64,000 nucleotides of DNA from Haloarcula vallismortis ATCC 29715 (GTDB lineage Archaea > Halobacteriota > Halobacteria > Halobacteriales > Haloarculaceae). The notes under the pieces are model-generated. The model was not told the DNA's origin and ran no database searches. It saw only the letters and a program-made list of their open reading frames with translations. Location: contig NZ_AOLQ01000009.1 of the NCBI RefSeq assembly GCF_000337775.1, positions 56,347-120,346 on the forward strand, in the 5' to 3' direction. Within the stretch, counting starts at the first letter, position 1; each line of letters opens with the position of its first letter. The translations under genes and the position numbers were made by a program. Positions 26,317-35,655 of the stretch are shown in pieces.

Positions 26317-26925
26317 TCAGTTATCGGGCTCGTCGCCGTCGATATCGAAGCGCTCGTGTAGCGGTCCCGGCTCCCCACGGGCCTGCCGGTCAGCCCGTCG
26401 GGCCGCACGGCGTGCGATGAGTGCTCCCAGCGCCGCCGGAATCGCCAGGCCAAGCGACACGAGCGCGGTCTGCTCGGAGACGACTGATGGGCCGTCCGAC
26501 AGGAGGACTTCATAGCCCACTACAAGCACGACGACGGCAACGCCGGCGACGACGAGGTACAGCCCGCGAGCCAGCACCTCGCTGGGGTTGCGGAGCCGAG
26601 AGAGATACGCGGCCGGGCAGAGCCAGCCAGCAAGCAGGACGCCGATGGCCACGGGAACTGAGAGATCACCGACGAGGATGACGACGGCATACAGCACGAG
26701 CGGCGCAATGGCGATGCCAAGCGAGAGGCCGGTGAGCGTGACTGCCCACGTCGGCGCACCGGAATCCATCGACTCCAGCGTCTCAGTCAGACGCTCATCG
26801 AGCATTTCGGCTTGTTCGTCGGTGAGCAGCGACGTATCACAGTGTGGACAGGCCATCGCTGTGGGTTCCAGTGACTCGCCACACTCTGGACAGGCGGGGG
26901 CCGACGCGTCACGCCACTCGGTCAT
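26317..26925 (-). CDS. Zinc-ribbon membrane protein
   Basis: A 202-aa protein. The N-terminal double zinc knuckle ACPECGESLEPTAMACPHC (about residues 11-29) precedes an acidic helical segment, then four hydrophobic helices (about 60-80, 84-105, 118-140 and 150-172), and ends with an Arg-rich stretch and an acidic tail. The family is not recognised. Zinc-ribbon plus helices is a common haloarchaeal layout. It lies 35 bases upstream of the MutS-like gene on the same strand, so the two may be cotranscribed. Confidence 0.75.
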   Translation of the reverse strand: MTEWRDASAPACPECGESLEPTAMACPHCDTSLLTDEQAEMLDERLTETLESMDSGAPTWAVTLTGLSLGIAIAPLVLYAVVILVGDLSVPVAIGVLLAGWLCPAAYLSRLRNPSEVLARGLYLVVAGVAVVVLVVGYEVLLSDGPSVVSEQTALVSLGLAIPAALGALIARRAARRADRQARGEPGPLHERFDIDGDEPDN

Positions 26926-27126
26926 GCCGCCCCTTGTGCCCCGAGCGGTTTGAGTGACCCGGATAGTATCAAATTAGTAGGATTTTGTCGGTAGGTGCCC
27001 TGATACTGAGCCACGGCATAGCACGACCAATACAGAAGAATACGCAGTCGTTGCGGTGGCTTTCCGGGCCGTGAGTGTGCGTCAGATGATAGAAAGAAAT
27101 AATTTAGTACAGCCCTACCCGCCCAT

Positions 27127-28263
27127 ATGGGGGGAGTTGACATTCTACATGTTGATGACGACAAAGGCCTCACCAGTCTGACCGCCGACCTCCTTGAACG
27201 CAAGGACAGCCGGTTCAGCGTGAAGACTGCCGCAAGCGCGACAGAGGGGCTACAGCTACTCGACGATTTCTCCCCTGACTGCATTGTTTCCGACTTCGAA
27301 ATGCCCGGTACAGACGGACTCGAATTTTTACAGGCCGTCCGAGCGGAACACTCCAAACTCCCGTTCATCCTGTTTACTGGCCGAGGAAGCGAAGAGATTG
27401 CAAGTGATGCAATCTCTGCCGGCGCAACCGACTACCTACAGAAACAATCCGGAACCGATCAGTACGAACTGCTGGCCAACCGTATTGACAATGCTGTCAC
27501 GCGCTATCATTCAGAAAAGCAGCTACGCGAGACGAAAGAGGAGTACGCCGCCGTATTCGAGAACGCGCGGAACGGACTCCTGCTCGTTGATGTCGAGCAA
27601 GACGGGTTTCGCTTCCGGCGGTGCAACTCACGGGTTTCGGAGTTTACAGGACTTGCAGAGTCGGAACTCATCGGTAAGACTCCCCGGGAGGCACTCGGAG
27701 ACGAGAATGCCAGAGCGGTCGCCGGCGCGTACCGGAAATGCGTCGCCATGCGCGAGACAATTTCATACACTGTAACACTTACCCATCCAGTCGGCGATGT
27801 CGTCCACGAGGTCAATACCACGCCGATCACCAGAGACGGTGAGGTCGAGCAACTCGTCGTCGCGTTTACCGACATTACCGAACGGTATGCCCGTGAGCAG
27901 AAGTTACGCGAAGAACGGGTCGTCATTCAACAAGCGCTTGATACGCTCGATGAGCCACTGTTCGTTACCGATACTCATGGCAGCCTCAAGCACTGTAACC
28001 GCCGTGCACTCGAGGTTACTGGGCACACCGAACAGACGGCAGTCGGAACGTCGATTACTGACCTGTTCCCCGACGACGAGCGGGAGACGATGACTGACGC
28101 GATTGACGACGCACTCCGTACCGGCCGAACGACTGTCACGGCGAGCCTGCGACTCGACAGCGGTCAGCGACGGCCATACGAGTTCCGCGTTCACTCCCTG
28201 ACTGACCTGGATAACAACATAGCGGGGCTTGTCATACTCGGTCACGATGCCCTTGATACTTAA
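27127..28263 (+). CDS. Response-regulator receiver protein with two PAS domains, no kinase
   Basis: A 378-aa signalling protein. The receiver domain (about 1-122) has the acidic pocket DDD near 9-11, the phospho-acceptor Asp in CIVSDFEMPG and the conserved TGRGSEE region. Two PAS domains follow, about 138-257 (EYAAVFENARNGLLLVDV...VAFTDITERY) and about 263-378 (IQQALDTLDEPLFVTDT...). There is no HisKA, HATPase, HTH or GGDEF output, and the last PAS reaches the stop, so this is not a visible truncation of a kinase. It probably works as a phospho-dependent sensor or sink for separately encoded kinases. An AT-rich aataattta lies about 27-35 bases upstream of the ATG. Confidence 0.88.
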   Translation: MGGVDILHVDDDKGLTSLTADLLERKDSRFSVKTAASATEGLQLLDDFSPDCIVSDFEMPGTDGLEFLQAVRAEHSKLPFILFTGRGSEEIASDAISAGATDYLQKQSGTDQYELLANRIDNAVTRYHSEKQLRETKEEYAAVFENARNGLLLVDVEQDGFRFRRCNSRVSEFTGLAESELIGKTPREALGDENARAVAGAYRKCVAMRETISYTVTLTHPVGDVVHEVNTTPITRDGEVEQLVVAFTDITERYAREQKLREERVVIQQALDTLDEPLFVTDTHGSLKHCNRRALEVTGHTEQTAVGTSITDLFPDDERETMTDAIDDALRTGRTTVTASLRLDSGQRRPYEFRVHSLTDLDNNIAGLVILGHDALDT

Positions 28264-28431
28264 TCGAGTGAACAACTGTCGCCGATGCCGGTCGGTACCG
28301 ACGGCCCTGTGCGCTGGACTGTACTGACCGGCCGCCACACGCAGCAGTACCCGTATCCGTCAACGGATAATTAGTTCATCCCGATACGCCCTGAACTTTA
28401 TACCATATGATGGCTCAATTGCACAACACCA

Positions 28432-29169
28432 ATGAAAGATGTGCTTTCCAGAATCGGCATCGGGTCGGCCACGGTCGACACAGTGCTGCCGACAGCGACG
28501 GTCAGAGCCGGTGAATCTGTACCGGCCGAAATTCACGTCGAGGGCGGATCGACCGAGCAGGAAATCGACGCGGTCTACTTCGCGCTGGAAACCGAGTACA
28601 AGTCCGACGAGGGATATAAAGATGCTATCGTCGACCAGTGGCAACTCACCGAGCCGTTCACCATCGGGGCCGACGAGGAACGTCGCTTCGAGACCACGAT
28701 TGACATTCCCCGGGAGACGCCGGTGACCACGCGCTCGACCGCTGTCGAAATCGAGACTGGTCTTGACATCTCCATGGCGGTCGACCCCGGCGACGAGGAT
28801 TACATCGAGGTCGAACCCACCCACCGCCTGCAAGCGGTGTTCGACGCACTCGACTCGCTTGGCCTCTCGCTCCACGCCTCGGCCTGTGAGGCGACAGCCG
28901 GGAGTCTGTTCACCACTTCGGCGAACTTCGTTCAGGAGTTCGAGTTCCGGCCCCAGCGCGGGGAGTTCTCTGGGCAGGTCGATGAGGTCGAAATAATCCC
29001 GGTGTTTGACGACAGCGGGCTCACGGTGTACGTGGAGGTCGACCGCAGCGCCGGGCTGCTCTCGGAGATGACTGACGCCGACGAGCGACACACAAAACTC
29101 ACGATAGACGGACCCGATTCTGCTGCTATCGAGCCACGGCTCGCGGAAGCGATTCGGGAACTGAGCTAA
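28432..29169 (+). CDS. Spo0M-like sporulation-control family protein
   Basis: A 245-aa arrestin-like protein of the Spo0M family, which is widespread in haloarchaea although they do not sporulate. The N-terminal arrestin-fold half (MKDVLSRIGIGSATVDTVLP...VRAGESVPAEIHVEGGSTEQEIDAV) and the later RGEFSGQVDEVEIIPVFDD are diagnostic. The molecular role is unknown; membrane or cell-shape functions are proposed for bacterial members. A TATA-like ctttatacc about 30-38 bases upstream suggests a very short leader. It converges on the helicase gene with a 15-base gap. Confidence 0.88.
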   Translation: MKDVLSRIGIGSATVDTVLPTATVRAGESVPAEIHVEGGSTEQEIDAVYFALETEYKSDEGYKDAIVDQWQLTEPFTIGADEERRFETTIDIPRETPVTTRSTAVEIETGLDISMAVDPGDEDYIEVEPTHRLQAVFDALDSLGLSLHASACEATAGSLFTTSANFVQEFEFRPQRGEFSGQVDEVEIIPVFDDSGLTVYVEVDRSAGLLSEMTDADERHTKLTIDGPDSAAIEPRLAEAIRELS

Positions 29170-29184
29170 ACCGCTGGTACACTT

Positions 29185-32019
29185 TCAGCCCCAGAACGAC
29201 TGCGTCCGCGCGTACTCTCGCTCCTGCCGGAGGATATCTCGGTAGAATTCGTCTTCATCCTCTCGGAGGCGGTTGATGATGCGGGCGGCGTTGTGCGGCC
29301 CGACGCCGCGGGCGGCCAGCGCGACCACCGCTTGCTTCCCGTGGCTCTGGACCAGCGAGCCCGAGCGGTAGGCCCGCTCGGTCATCTTCTCCTGTTCGTC
29401 GTCCTTGTTGTCAGTCCGAACCGCCGAGACGACTTCGTCGGCCCAGGGATTCAGCGCGGCGATACGGGTCGAGCCACAGTCCGGACAGGACGGCTGGTCG
29501 CGCACCCGCTTGACCTGTTGTTTCCGGTCCCAGTCCTTGCAGTGCAGGCACATGAGGATGACGCGGTCGCTCTGGATGCGCTCCTTGACAGTTTTGATGA
29601 CGCTCGCGTCGGCGTTCTCCGGGGAGAGAAGTTCCCGTCCGGAAGAATTGCCGCCGGTCCCGATAGGTGTATGCTCGCCGACGGTTTCGAGCGCGACGTC
29701 GCCGCGCTGGATGTCTCGGAGGAGGTCGGTCGTGGCCTCGATAGCAAGGTCCTCGTGGCGCACCTCGCGCAGCGCCTCGTCGTACATCGGCGTGTCCTCC
29801 AGCGCTGCCAGGAGACGGTCGCGGCCGAAGTCAGTCGACCCGCGGCCGCGCCAGCGCTTGAGCGAGCCGAACTTCGTCGCGACCTGTGCGAGTTTGAACT
29901 TCAGCGCATCGGCGTTCTTGAGGCTGAGTTCGATCAGCGCCGGGAGGTGGTCGGGGTCGGTGTCCTCGATGACTTCGATGACGTCCCCAGCGGTGATACG
30001 CCGTGGGACCTCCAGCGTAATCCGGTAGGGGTCGACGTCCATCGCGACCGACGAGCCAGCCCGCTGGCCGAGCAGTGCCGAAAGGACACGTCCCAGTGTC
30101 TCGTTGATCTTGTGGCCGTAGCAGGCGTTGACGATGACTTCCCGGCCGTGGAACTCCACCAGAATAGTCGTGTCGTCGGGAATCGGTCCTTCGTGTTTCT
30201 CGACCTGTGAGAGACCGTCGGCGACGGTTTCGGGGCCAGCGGCGTAGCGGGTCGCGACATCTCTGGCGACTGCATTCGTCTCCGCACCGTCCTGTAACTG
30301 CCGACCAGCCACACGGCGGAGTTCGCCGACCTCCGCCGCGACGGCTCTCGGGACTGGAATTTCCTGACCGACCCACGATGGGACCTCACCGGCGGGGTCC
30401 TCGATGGGCGAGACGGTCACGACCTCTTCTTCGTCGTCGATGTTCGTGATGCGCCACATCTCCCCGCGCTGGACGAACACCTCGCCGGGTGTGGCGAAGT
30501 TGACGACGAACTTCTCATCGAGGGTTCCGACCTGCTGGCCCGAAGCCACGTCTTCCACGTCGTAGGTGGCCTCGTCTGGAATCATCGAGAGGTTCTGATA
30601 GAAGTACTGCCAGGTCCCGCGGCGCTTCTCCAGTGTGTCTTTCCCCTCATCCAGCCAGATGACGTTGTTGGCCGCGAGTTCCTCGACCACTTGCTTGAAC
30701 TGGGCCTCGTCGAGGTCTCGGAACGGGTACGCACGGGTCAGTATCTCGAAGGCCCGCATCGCTCGAATCTCGCCGGTGTCCATCACCAGCCCGGCGATCT
30801 GGTTGGCGACCGTATCGAGGCTCCCGTCGTGGATTTCCGCCGGCTCGACATCGCCGTCTTCGGCCTGCCTCGCTATCGCCAGCGCCTCCAGCGTGTCGTC
30901 GGTGTCGGTGGTGACGACCGTACCCGAGGATACGAGGTCGCGGCGATGACCGGCACGGCCGACCCGCTGGACGAGACGGGACACCTGCCGCGGGCTGCCG
31001 TACTGGACGACGTGGTCGACGTGGCCCACGTCGATACCCAGTTCCATCGAGGACGTACACAGCAGCGCGTCGAGATCGCCGGCTTTGAAGCGGTCTTCCA
31101 CGTCGATGCGGGCCTCTTTCGACAGCGACCCGTGGTGGACGCCGAGGTCGGTTCCAAGCTCCTTGAATCGCGAACCGAGCGCCTCGGCAGTCTGACGGGT
31201 GTTGACAAACAGCAGGACCGACTCGTGGTCGTCTATCAGGTCCGCGATGTAGCGGACGTGGCTTGCGGTGCTGGCGTCAGTGACGAGCGCGCTCGACAGC
31301 TCCTCGTCGCGGTCGGTGACCTGTGGCCGGACCACCTCGATGTCGAGCCGGCTACCGATGTCCACTTCTCTGATAGCACACGTCCGGCCACCGGTGAGAA
31401 ACCGGCCAACCTCGTGAGGGTCACCGACAGTCGCCGAGAGGCCGATTCGCTGGAACCGCCCGGACAGTTCCCGGAGCCGTTCGAGGCCGACCGTCAGCTG
31501 TGCACCCCGCTTAGAAGCGGCGAGTTCGTGGACCTCGTCGATGACGATATGTTCCACGTCTTCGAGCGCCGTCCGGAGCTTCGACCCGGTGAGCATCGCC
31601 TGCAGTGTCTCGGGCGTGGTTACGAGCACGTCCGGCGGGTCGTTGGCCTGCTTCTGGCGCTGGTAGTCGGTCGTATCGCCGTGACGCACGTCCACCTCAA
31701 GCCCCAGCGTTTCGCCCCACCAGTCGAGGCGCTGGCGCATATCGCGGTTGAGCGCGCGCAATGGCGTGATGTACAGCGCGCCGATGCCAAAGCGGTCCTC
31801 AGATTCGGCCAGCGCGTCGAAGACCGGCAACATCGCCGTCTCCGTCTTCCCGGTGCCGGTGGGAGCGACCACCAGCGCGTCCCGGCCATCGGCTAGAGCC
31901 GGAATCGCCTTCCGCTGGGGGTCGGTCGGTGTCGTGAAGCCACGCTCGGAGAGCGCACTGCGGACGGCTGATCCGAGCGCAGTGAAGGCGTCATCGCCGC
32001 GTGCGACCCCGTCAGTCAT
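29185..32019 (-). CDS. lhr: Lhr-type superfamily 2 DNA helicase
   Basis: A 944-aa SF2 helicase of the archaeal Lhr group. Motifs: Q-motif-like FTTPTDPQRKAIP (28-40), Walker A APTGTGKTE (52-60), DEVH (161-164), SAT in LSATVGDP, and QRVGRAGHR (motif VI). A winged-helix and beta-rich Lhr core follow (for example VEFHGREVIVNACYGHKINETLG). Near 835-870 a four-Cys zinc motif (CLHC...CPDC) precedes a final helical domain, which many bacterial Lhr proteins lack. Lhr enzymes unwind forked DNA and RNA:DNA hybrids in repair. It is monocistronic and divergent from fbp. Confidence 0.9.
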   Translation of the reverse strand: MTDGVARGDDAFTALGSAVRSALSERGFTTPTDPQRKAIPALADGRDALVVAPTGTGKTETAMLPVFDALAESEDRFGIGALYITPLRALNRDMRQRLDWWGETLGLEVDVRHGDTTDYQRQKQANDPPDVLVTTPETLQAMLTGSKLRTALEDVEHIVIDEVHELAASKRGAQLTVGLERLRELSGRFQRIGLSATVGDPHEVGRFLTGGRTCAIREVDIGSRLDIEVVRPQVTDRDEELSSALVTDASTASHVRYIADLIDDHESVLLFVNTRQTAEALGSRFKELGTDLGVHHGSLSKEARIDVEDRFKAGDLDALLCTSSMELGIDVGHVDHVVQYGSPRQVSRLVQRVGRAGHRRDLVSSGTVVTTDTDDTLEALAIARQAEDGDVEPAEIHDGSLDTVANQIAGLVMDTGEIRAMRAFEILTRAYPFRDLDEAQFKQVVEELAANNVIWLDEGKDTLEKRRGTWQYFYQNLSMIPDEATYDVEDVASGQQVGTLDEKFVVNFATPGEVFVQRGEMWRITNIDDEEEVVTVSPIEDPAGEVPSWVGQEIPVPRAVAAEVGELRRVAGRQLQDGAETNAVARDVATRYAAGPETVADGLSQVEKHEGPIPDDTTILVEFHGREVIVNACYGHKINETLGRVLSALLGQRAGSSVAMDVDPYRITLEVPRRITAGDVIEVIEDTDPDHLPALIELSLKNADALKFKLAQVATKFGSLKRWRGRGSTDFGRDRLLAALEDTPMYDEALREVRHEDLAIEATTDLLRDIQRGDVALETVGEHTPIGTGGNSSGRELLSPENADASVIKTVKERIQSDRVILMCLHCKDWDRKQQVKRVRDQPSCPDCGSTRIAALNPWADEVVSAVRTDNKDDEQEKMTERAYRSGSLVQSHGKQAVVALAARGVGPHNAARIINRLREDEDEFYRDILRQEREYARTQSFWG

Positions 32020-32191
32020 CGCCCGTACTAGCGACTACACCGGGTTAAACACGTTGTGTTACCCCTTCTCGTACCCCGTCAGTAATCCCAGCCTGCGAGC
32101 GTTGTGGGGAAGCGGGTACAGCCTTATGTCGCTGCCCCGGAATATATGGAACCATGACCGACGCCTGTGTAACTGCGGCCGGTGATGGCCT

Positions 32192-33040
32192 GTGAACACG
32201 CTCGACGAGATCGAACGGGCGGTGAAGGATACGGCGCATTATGTCAGCGGGAATCTGGCGAACTACGCGAACAGATCGGCCGGCGAGAACCCAAGCGGGG
32301 AGCAACAGGTCGGTGGTGACGTGTGGGCAGACGACCTGTTTTTCGACGCCCTCGCGTACATCGACGGTATCGGCGCGTACGCGAGCGAGGAGCGTAGCGA
32401 CGTGGTCGACTGCGGTGAGGGCTACAGCATCGCCATCGACCCGCTCGATGGCTCCTCGAACCTCGCCTCGAACAACTCCGTGGGGACGATAATCGGAGTC
32501 TACGACGCTGAACTGCCCGCGGCAGGCCGGGACATGGTCGCGTCGCTGATGGTGCTGTACGGCCCATACACAACGCTGACTATCGCACGGTCCGACCGTG
32601 AGGTCGTACAGGAGCACCTCCTTCGGGACGGCCACAGCGAGCGCTGGGGCCAGTTCGAACTCCCGCCGGAAGCGACAGTGGTCGGGCTGGCGGGCAAGAC
32701 CGGCGAGCGCAGTGACGCATTCAACGACATCGCCCAGTCCTTCGAGCGGGACCTGAAGCTCCGCTACGGCGGCGCGACCGTCGCCGACCTGGCGCAGGTG
32801 CTTGAGTACGGCGGGCTGTTCGGGTATCCGGCGACGACGGGGTATCCAGACGGCAAGCTCCGGGTACACTTCGAATCGGCCCCGCTCGCATACCTCGTCG
32901 AGGCGGCCGGTGGCGCTTCCAGCGATGGTTCGCAGTCGTTACTCGATGTCGAACCGGACGGCATCCACGACCGGACGCCCACGTTCCTCGGCAACACCGA
33001 GCTAGTTGACGAGCTCGAAACGGCGCTCTCGGAAGCATAG
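32192..33040 (+). CDS. fbp: Class I fructose-1,6-bisphosphatase
   Basis: A gluconeogenic phosphatase (282 aa). The metal-site motif [10 protein letters not shown] (81-90, Asp83 and Asp86) and the C-terminal [21 protein letters not shown], which matches the sugar-phosphate-binding KLR...YE.NPMAY..E.AGG of class I FBPases, identify it. The length is slightly short against bacterial enzymes (about 330 aa) but usual for haloarchaea. Inositol monophosphatase is excluded by the KLR motif. The GTG at 32192 is the only plausible start. An AT-rich aatatatgg about 42-50 bases upstream implies a leader of roughly 20 bases. Confidence 0.88.
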   Translation: MNTLDEIERAVKDTAHYVSGNLANYANRSAGENPSGEQQVGGDVWADDLFFDALAYIDGIGAYASEERSDVVDCGEGYSIAIDPLDGSSNLASNNSVGTIIGVYDAELPAAGRDMVASLMVLYGPYTTLTIARSDREVVQEHLLRDGHSERWGQFELPPEATVVGLAGKTGERSDAFNDIAQSFERDLKLRYGGATVADLAQVLEYGGLFGYPATTGYPDGKLRVHFESAPLAYLVEAAGGASSDGSQSLLDVEPDGIHDRTPTFLGNTELVDELETALSEA

Positions 33041-33059
33041 GTGGGGACTGACGCCCGGC

Positions 33060-33809
33060 TCAGACCCGTTGGTAGGCCCCTAACCGCGTGCCATCGAGGA
33101 GGAACGCCTCGGCGTCTGCCAGCCCCTCGGGCAGGAACGGAGCGAGGAACGTCTGCCCGTCGACGTTGACCCACGTCCCGCCTGAGCGGTCGTTAAACGC
33201 GGGGAAAACAACGATATCAGGCGCGTCCTCGACCGTCTGGTCGAACTGCTCGGAAAAGGGGGCAGTCAACAGTGAGCCGCGGAGCCAGGCGCGCTCTTTC
33301 TGTGCGCCGCCGACGCTGTCTTCGAGTCGGACGACGGGGTGTTCGTGGCCGACACAGACGACATCGGCTTCGAGCACGTCCGGCGCGGGCCAGGTGTGGC
33401 CGTGAGCGAACCCGACAGCGCCGATACGAGTTCCGTGCCCCGGCGTCACCTCGATATCAGCGTCGAGTTCCGAGAGAACCGGCTCCAGCCCGCCGTCGTG
33501 GTTCCCCTTTACCAGCGTCACGGGTACGTCGAGGGCGGCGAACAGCGTTTCGAGCTCACTTCGCTCGTCATCGAACGGGTCGCCAATAGCATGGCCCAGA
33601 TCGCCGACAACGACCAGCCGGTCGGCACGGGCGCGGTGCAGACACTCAAGCAGTCGCTCCCGACGGTCCGCGGCGGCCGACTGGAGCTCGACGCCCTCGT
33701 ATCTGAGCCCCGCTTCGATGCCGGCGTGGTAATCGGCCACCGCCAGCAGTCGCTCCCCGTCAGTATCGATGGTGGCCGCTGGAGCGCCGGGAAGCGGTTC
33801 AACGCGCAT
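33060..33809 (-). CDS. rpe: RPA-associated phosphoesterase (calcineurin-like)
   Basis: A 249-aa metallophosphoesterase. Metal-site motifs in order: ADYHAG (Asp, His), VVVGDLGHAIGD, VKGNHDGGL, FAHGHTWP and CVGHEHPV. It lies 85 bases downstream of rpap1 on the same strand. In Haloferax volcanii the rpa1 operon, as I remember it, is rpa1-rpap1-rpe with this kind of phosphoesterase, so I use that name by synteny. The substrate is unknown, probably nucleic-acid ends or nucleotides. I chose the ATG at 33809; a GTG six codons upstream is possible. It converges on fbp with a 19-base gap. Confidence 0.82.
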   Translation of the reverse strand: MRVEPLPGAPAATIDTDGERLLAVADYHAGIEAGLRYEGVELQSAAADRRERLLECLHRARADRLVVVGDLGHAIGDPFDDERSELETLFAALDVPVTLVKGNHDGGLEPVLSELDADIEVTPGHGTRIGAVGFAHGHTWPAPDVLEADVVCVGHEHPVVRLEDSVGGAQKERAWLRGSLLTAPFSEQFDQTVEDAPDIVVFPAFNDRSGGTWVNVDGQTFLAPFLPEGLADAEAFLLDGTRLGAYQRV

Positions 33810-33894
33810 TGCTCCTGTGTTAGCCACCGGGCGAGAAAAGCACCGCGGCTCGGTTCCAGAGGGACCTCGGAACCGGCTGTGAGTCGCCGTTCGT

Positions 33895-35655
33895 TTAGAT
33901 TGGCTTGAGCTTTCCGTCGTCAGGCTCGTAACACCGACCGCCCATCAGGGCGTCCTGAATGGCGTCGGCCACCGCGTCGGCGTCGGCCCCGTAGCGGTCG
34001 ACGACGGTCGACAGCAGTTCCTCGCGGTCAGCCCCGTTGCCGTCGTCGAGTTCGTCCATGATTTCCATGGCGGCGTCTTCGAGATCCACGTCTTCGGCTG
34101 GCTCCGCACCGCTGTCGTCATCCTCGTCACTTTCGGCCGCCGGTTCTGCGGTCGTCTCCGCCCCGGGCGACGCCGTGTCCTCTTCAGCCGACGGTGCTGT
34201 TCCTGGCGCTGTCTCCGGTTCCGTCTCTGACTCGGTTGCGGAGGCGGGCTCCGTCTCCGGCTCGTTGTCGACCTCTGTGCCCGCGTCTGCCGCGTCGGCC
34301 ACCGCCTCCGGGTCCGGCGTCTCGATGCCGGCTTCGCCCGGTTCTTCGACCTCCGTCCCCGTCTGGAAGTCAGTACCGTACTCCTGCTCGATCTCCTCGC
34401 GCTCGTCCTCGTCCAGATCGAATTCCGGATCGAACTCGCCGAGGTCGCCGTCTCCCTCCGCCGCCGTGTCGCTGTCTGCAGTTGTCGACGTGGCCGTTTC
34501 TGGCTCGGTGGTGTCGGCGTCCAAGCCGCTCTCCGCTGCCGCCTCACTGCTCACGTCAGCGTCGGTTCCGGACGACGGCTCCGGCTCGCTCGTGGACGCA
34601 ACCGTCGTCGACGTTTCAGTTTCGGTATCGACGGTCTCGGGCTCCGTCGCCGACAGCGTTTCCGAGACTGCCGGTTCCTCGTCGATGGTCGTTTCAGTTG
34701 TGTCGTCCGCAGATGCCGTCTCCGTCGCCGGTTCGTCTGTGGCCGCGTCGCTCTCTGTCGTCTCAGCCACCGGCTCGGAAGCCGTTGTCTCCGTGGCCGA
34801 CTCGCTGGCTTCGGACTCAGTCTCCGGTTCGTCGGCTCCCGATTCCATTTCCGGCTCGTCGGCCGTCGCGTCTGCGTCGACCCCGTCAGCCGTCGTCTCC
34901 GGCGTTGAAACGTCGGTGTCGAGGTCGAGGGAGGCGAGCAGCGGGATCGGGTCGTCGGTCCCGTCGTCCGGTGACAGCGACAGCCCTTCCGCCTCGTCCG
35001 TATCGCCGGCGACGACGCGGGCGGCGTCGAGTGCCGTCGTCCGGAGCGCATCGAGGTAGTCGCCGGTTGTGCCGTAGTGGTCCAGCGCGAGCGTGATACC
35101 GGCCGCGGCGCTCTCGTCGATGCCCCGGTCCACCAGCGCGAGTCTGAGTTCGTCGCCGGTCAGGCCGGCCTGTTTCGCGCTGGCCATCTGCCCGATACGC
35201 GAGACGGTCTGTTCGGCGGCTTGAACGACCCAGCGGTCCCGCGTGTCATCATCGACCTCGCTGATGCTTTCGGGCCGGACCGAGGTGAACACCCGGTCGC
35301 TGTCGTCGGGCTGGAAGGTGCGGGCCTTGCCCGTGACGGCGACGAACATCGGCGGGTCGGCGGCTTCGAGGAAGGCCAGCTCGTCGGGCTGGTACTGGCC
35401 GGCGTAGATGACGAACGGGCCGGTCGGGTCCACGACACGGGCGCGCAGCACGTCGTCGTTGACCTGTTCGAGTTCAGTGAGGACGCCGACGAGGAACAGG
35501 CGGTTGACCCGCGCGCCGGTCGGCGTGACGACGTAGTTCGGCGCTCGCTCCTCGTCGGACTCCGAATAAGAGAAGTCGGCGTCGTCGAACTCCGCGGCGA
35601 ACAGTCGATGGGCGACCTCCCGGCGGCCGGGGCCGCTGTCACCGGATTCGCTCAT
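33895..35655 (-). CDS. rpap1: RPA-associated protein with a giant acidic linker
   Basis: A 586-aa OB-fold partner of haloarchaeal RPA (COG3390 type). The conserved N-terminal part (about 8-215) has the OB signature NRLFLVGVLTELEQVNDDVLRARVVDPTGPF. Residues about 225-520 are almost only Glu, Thr, Ala, Ser, Asp and Pro in degenerate repeats (TETTASEPVAETTE type). A short helical domain (about 525-586, EIMDELDDGNGADREELLSTVVDRYGAD) closes the protein and resembles a C-terminal winged helix. It overlaps the rpa1 stop by four bases, as expected for a co-produced complex. The function is single-stranded DNA protection in repair. Confidence 0.87.
   Translation of the reverse strand: MSESGDSGPGRREVAHRLFAAEFDDADFSYSESDEERAPNYVVTPTGARVNRLFLVGVLTELEQVNDDVLRARVVDPTGPFVIYAGQYQPDELAFLEAADPPMFVAVTGKARTFQPDDSDRVFTSVRPESISEVDDDTRDRWVVQAAEQTVSRIGQMASAKQAGLTGDELRLALVDRGIDESAAAGITLALDHYGTTGDYLDALRTTALDAARVVAGDTDEAEGLSLSPDDGTDDPIPLLASLDLDTDVSTPETTADGVDADATADEPEMESGADEPETESEASESATETTASEPVAETTESDAATDEPATETASADDTTETTIDEEPAVSETLSATEPETVDTETETSTTVASTSEPEPSSGTDADVSSEAAAESGLDADTTEPETATSTTADSDTAAEGDGDLGEFDPEFDLDEDEREEIEQEYGTDFQTGTEVEEPGEAGIETPDPEAVADAADAGTEVDNEPETEPASATESETEPETAPGTAPSAEEDTASPGAETTAEPAAESDEDDDSGAEPAEDVDLEDAAMEIMDELDDGNGADREELLSTVVDRYGADADAVADAIQDALMGGRCYEPDDGKLKPI

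Noticed and set aside
32154..32195. 13-codon ORF overlapping the fbp GTG start
   Set aside because: The TATA element lies only about 13 bases before its ATG, so most of it would be upstream of the transcription start.
34037..35059. 340-codon almost pure Ser/Val/Ala frame
   Set aside because: It is the complement of the acidic linker of rpap1; such Ser runs are artefacts of Asp/Glu/Thr codons read backwards.
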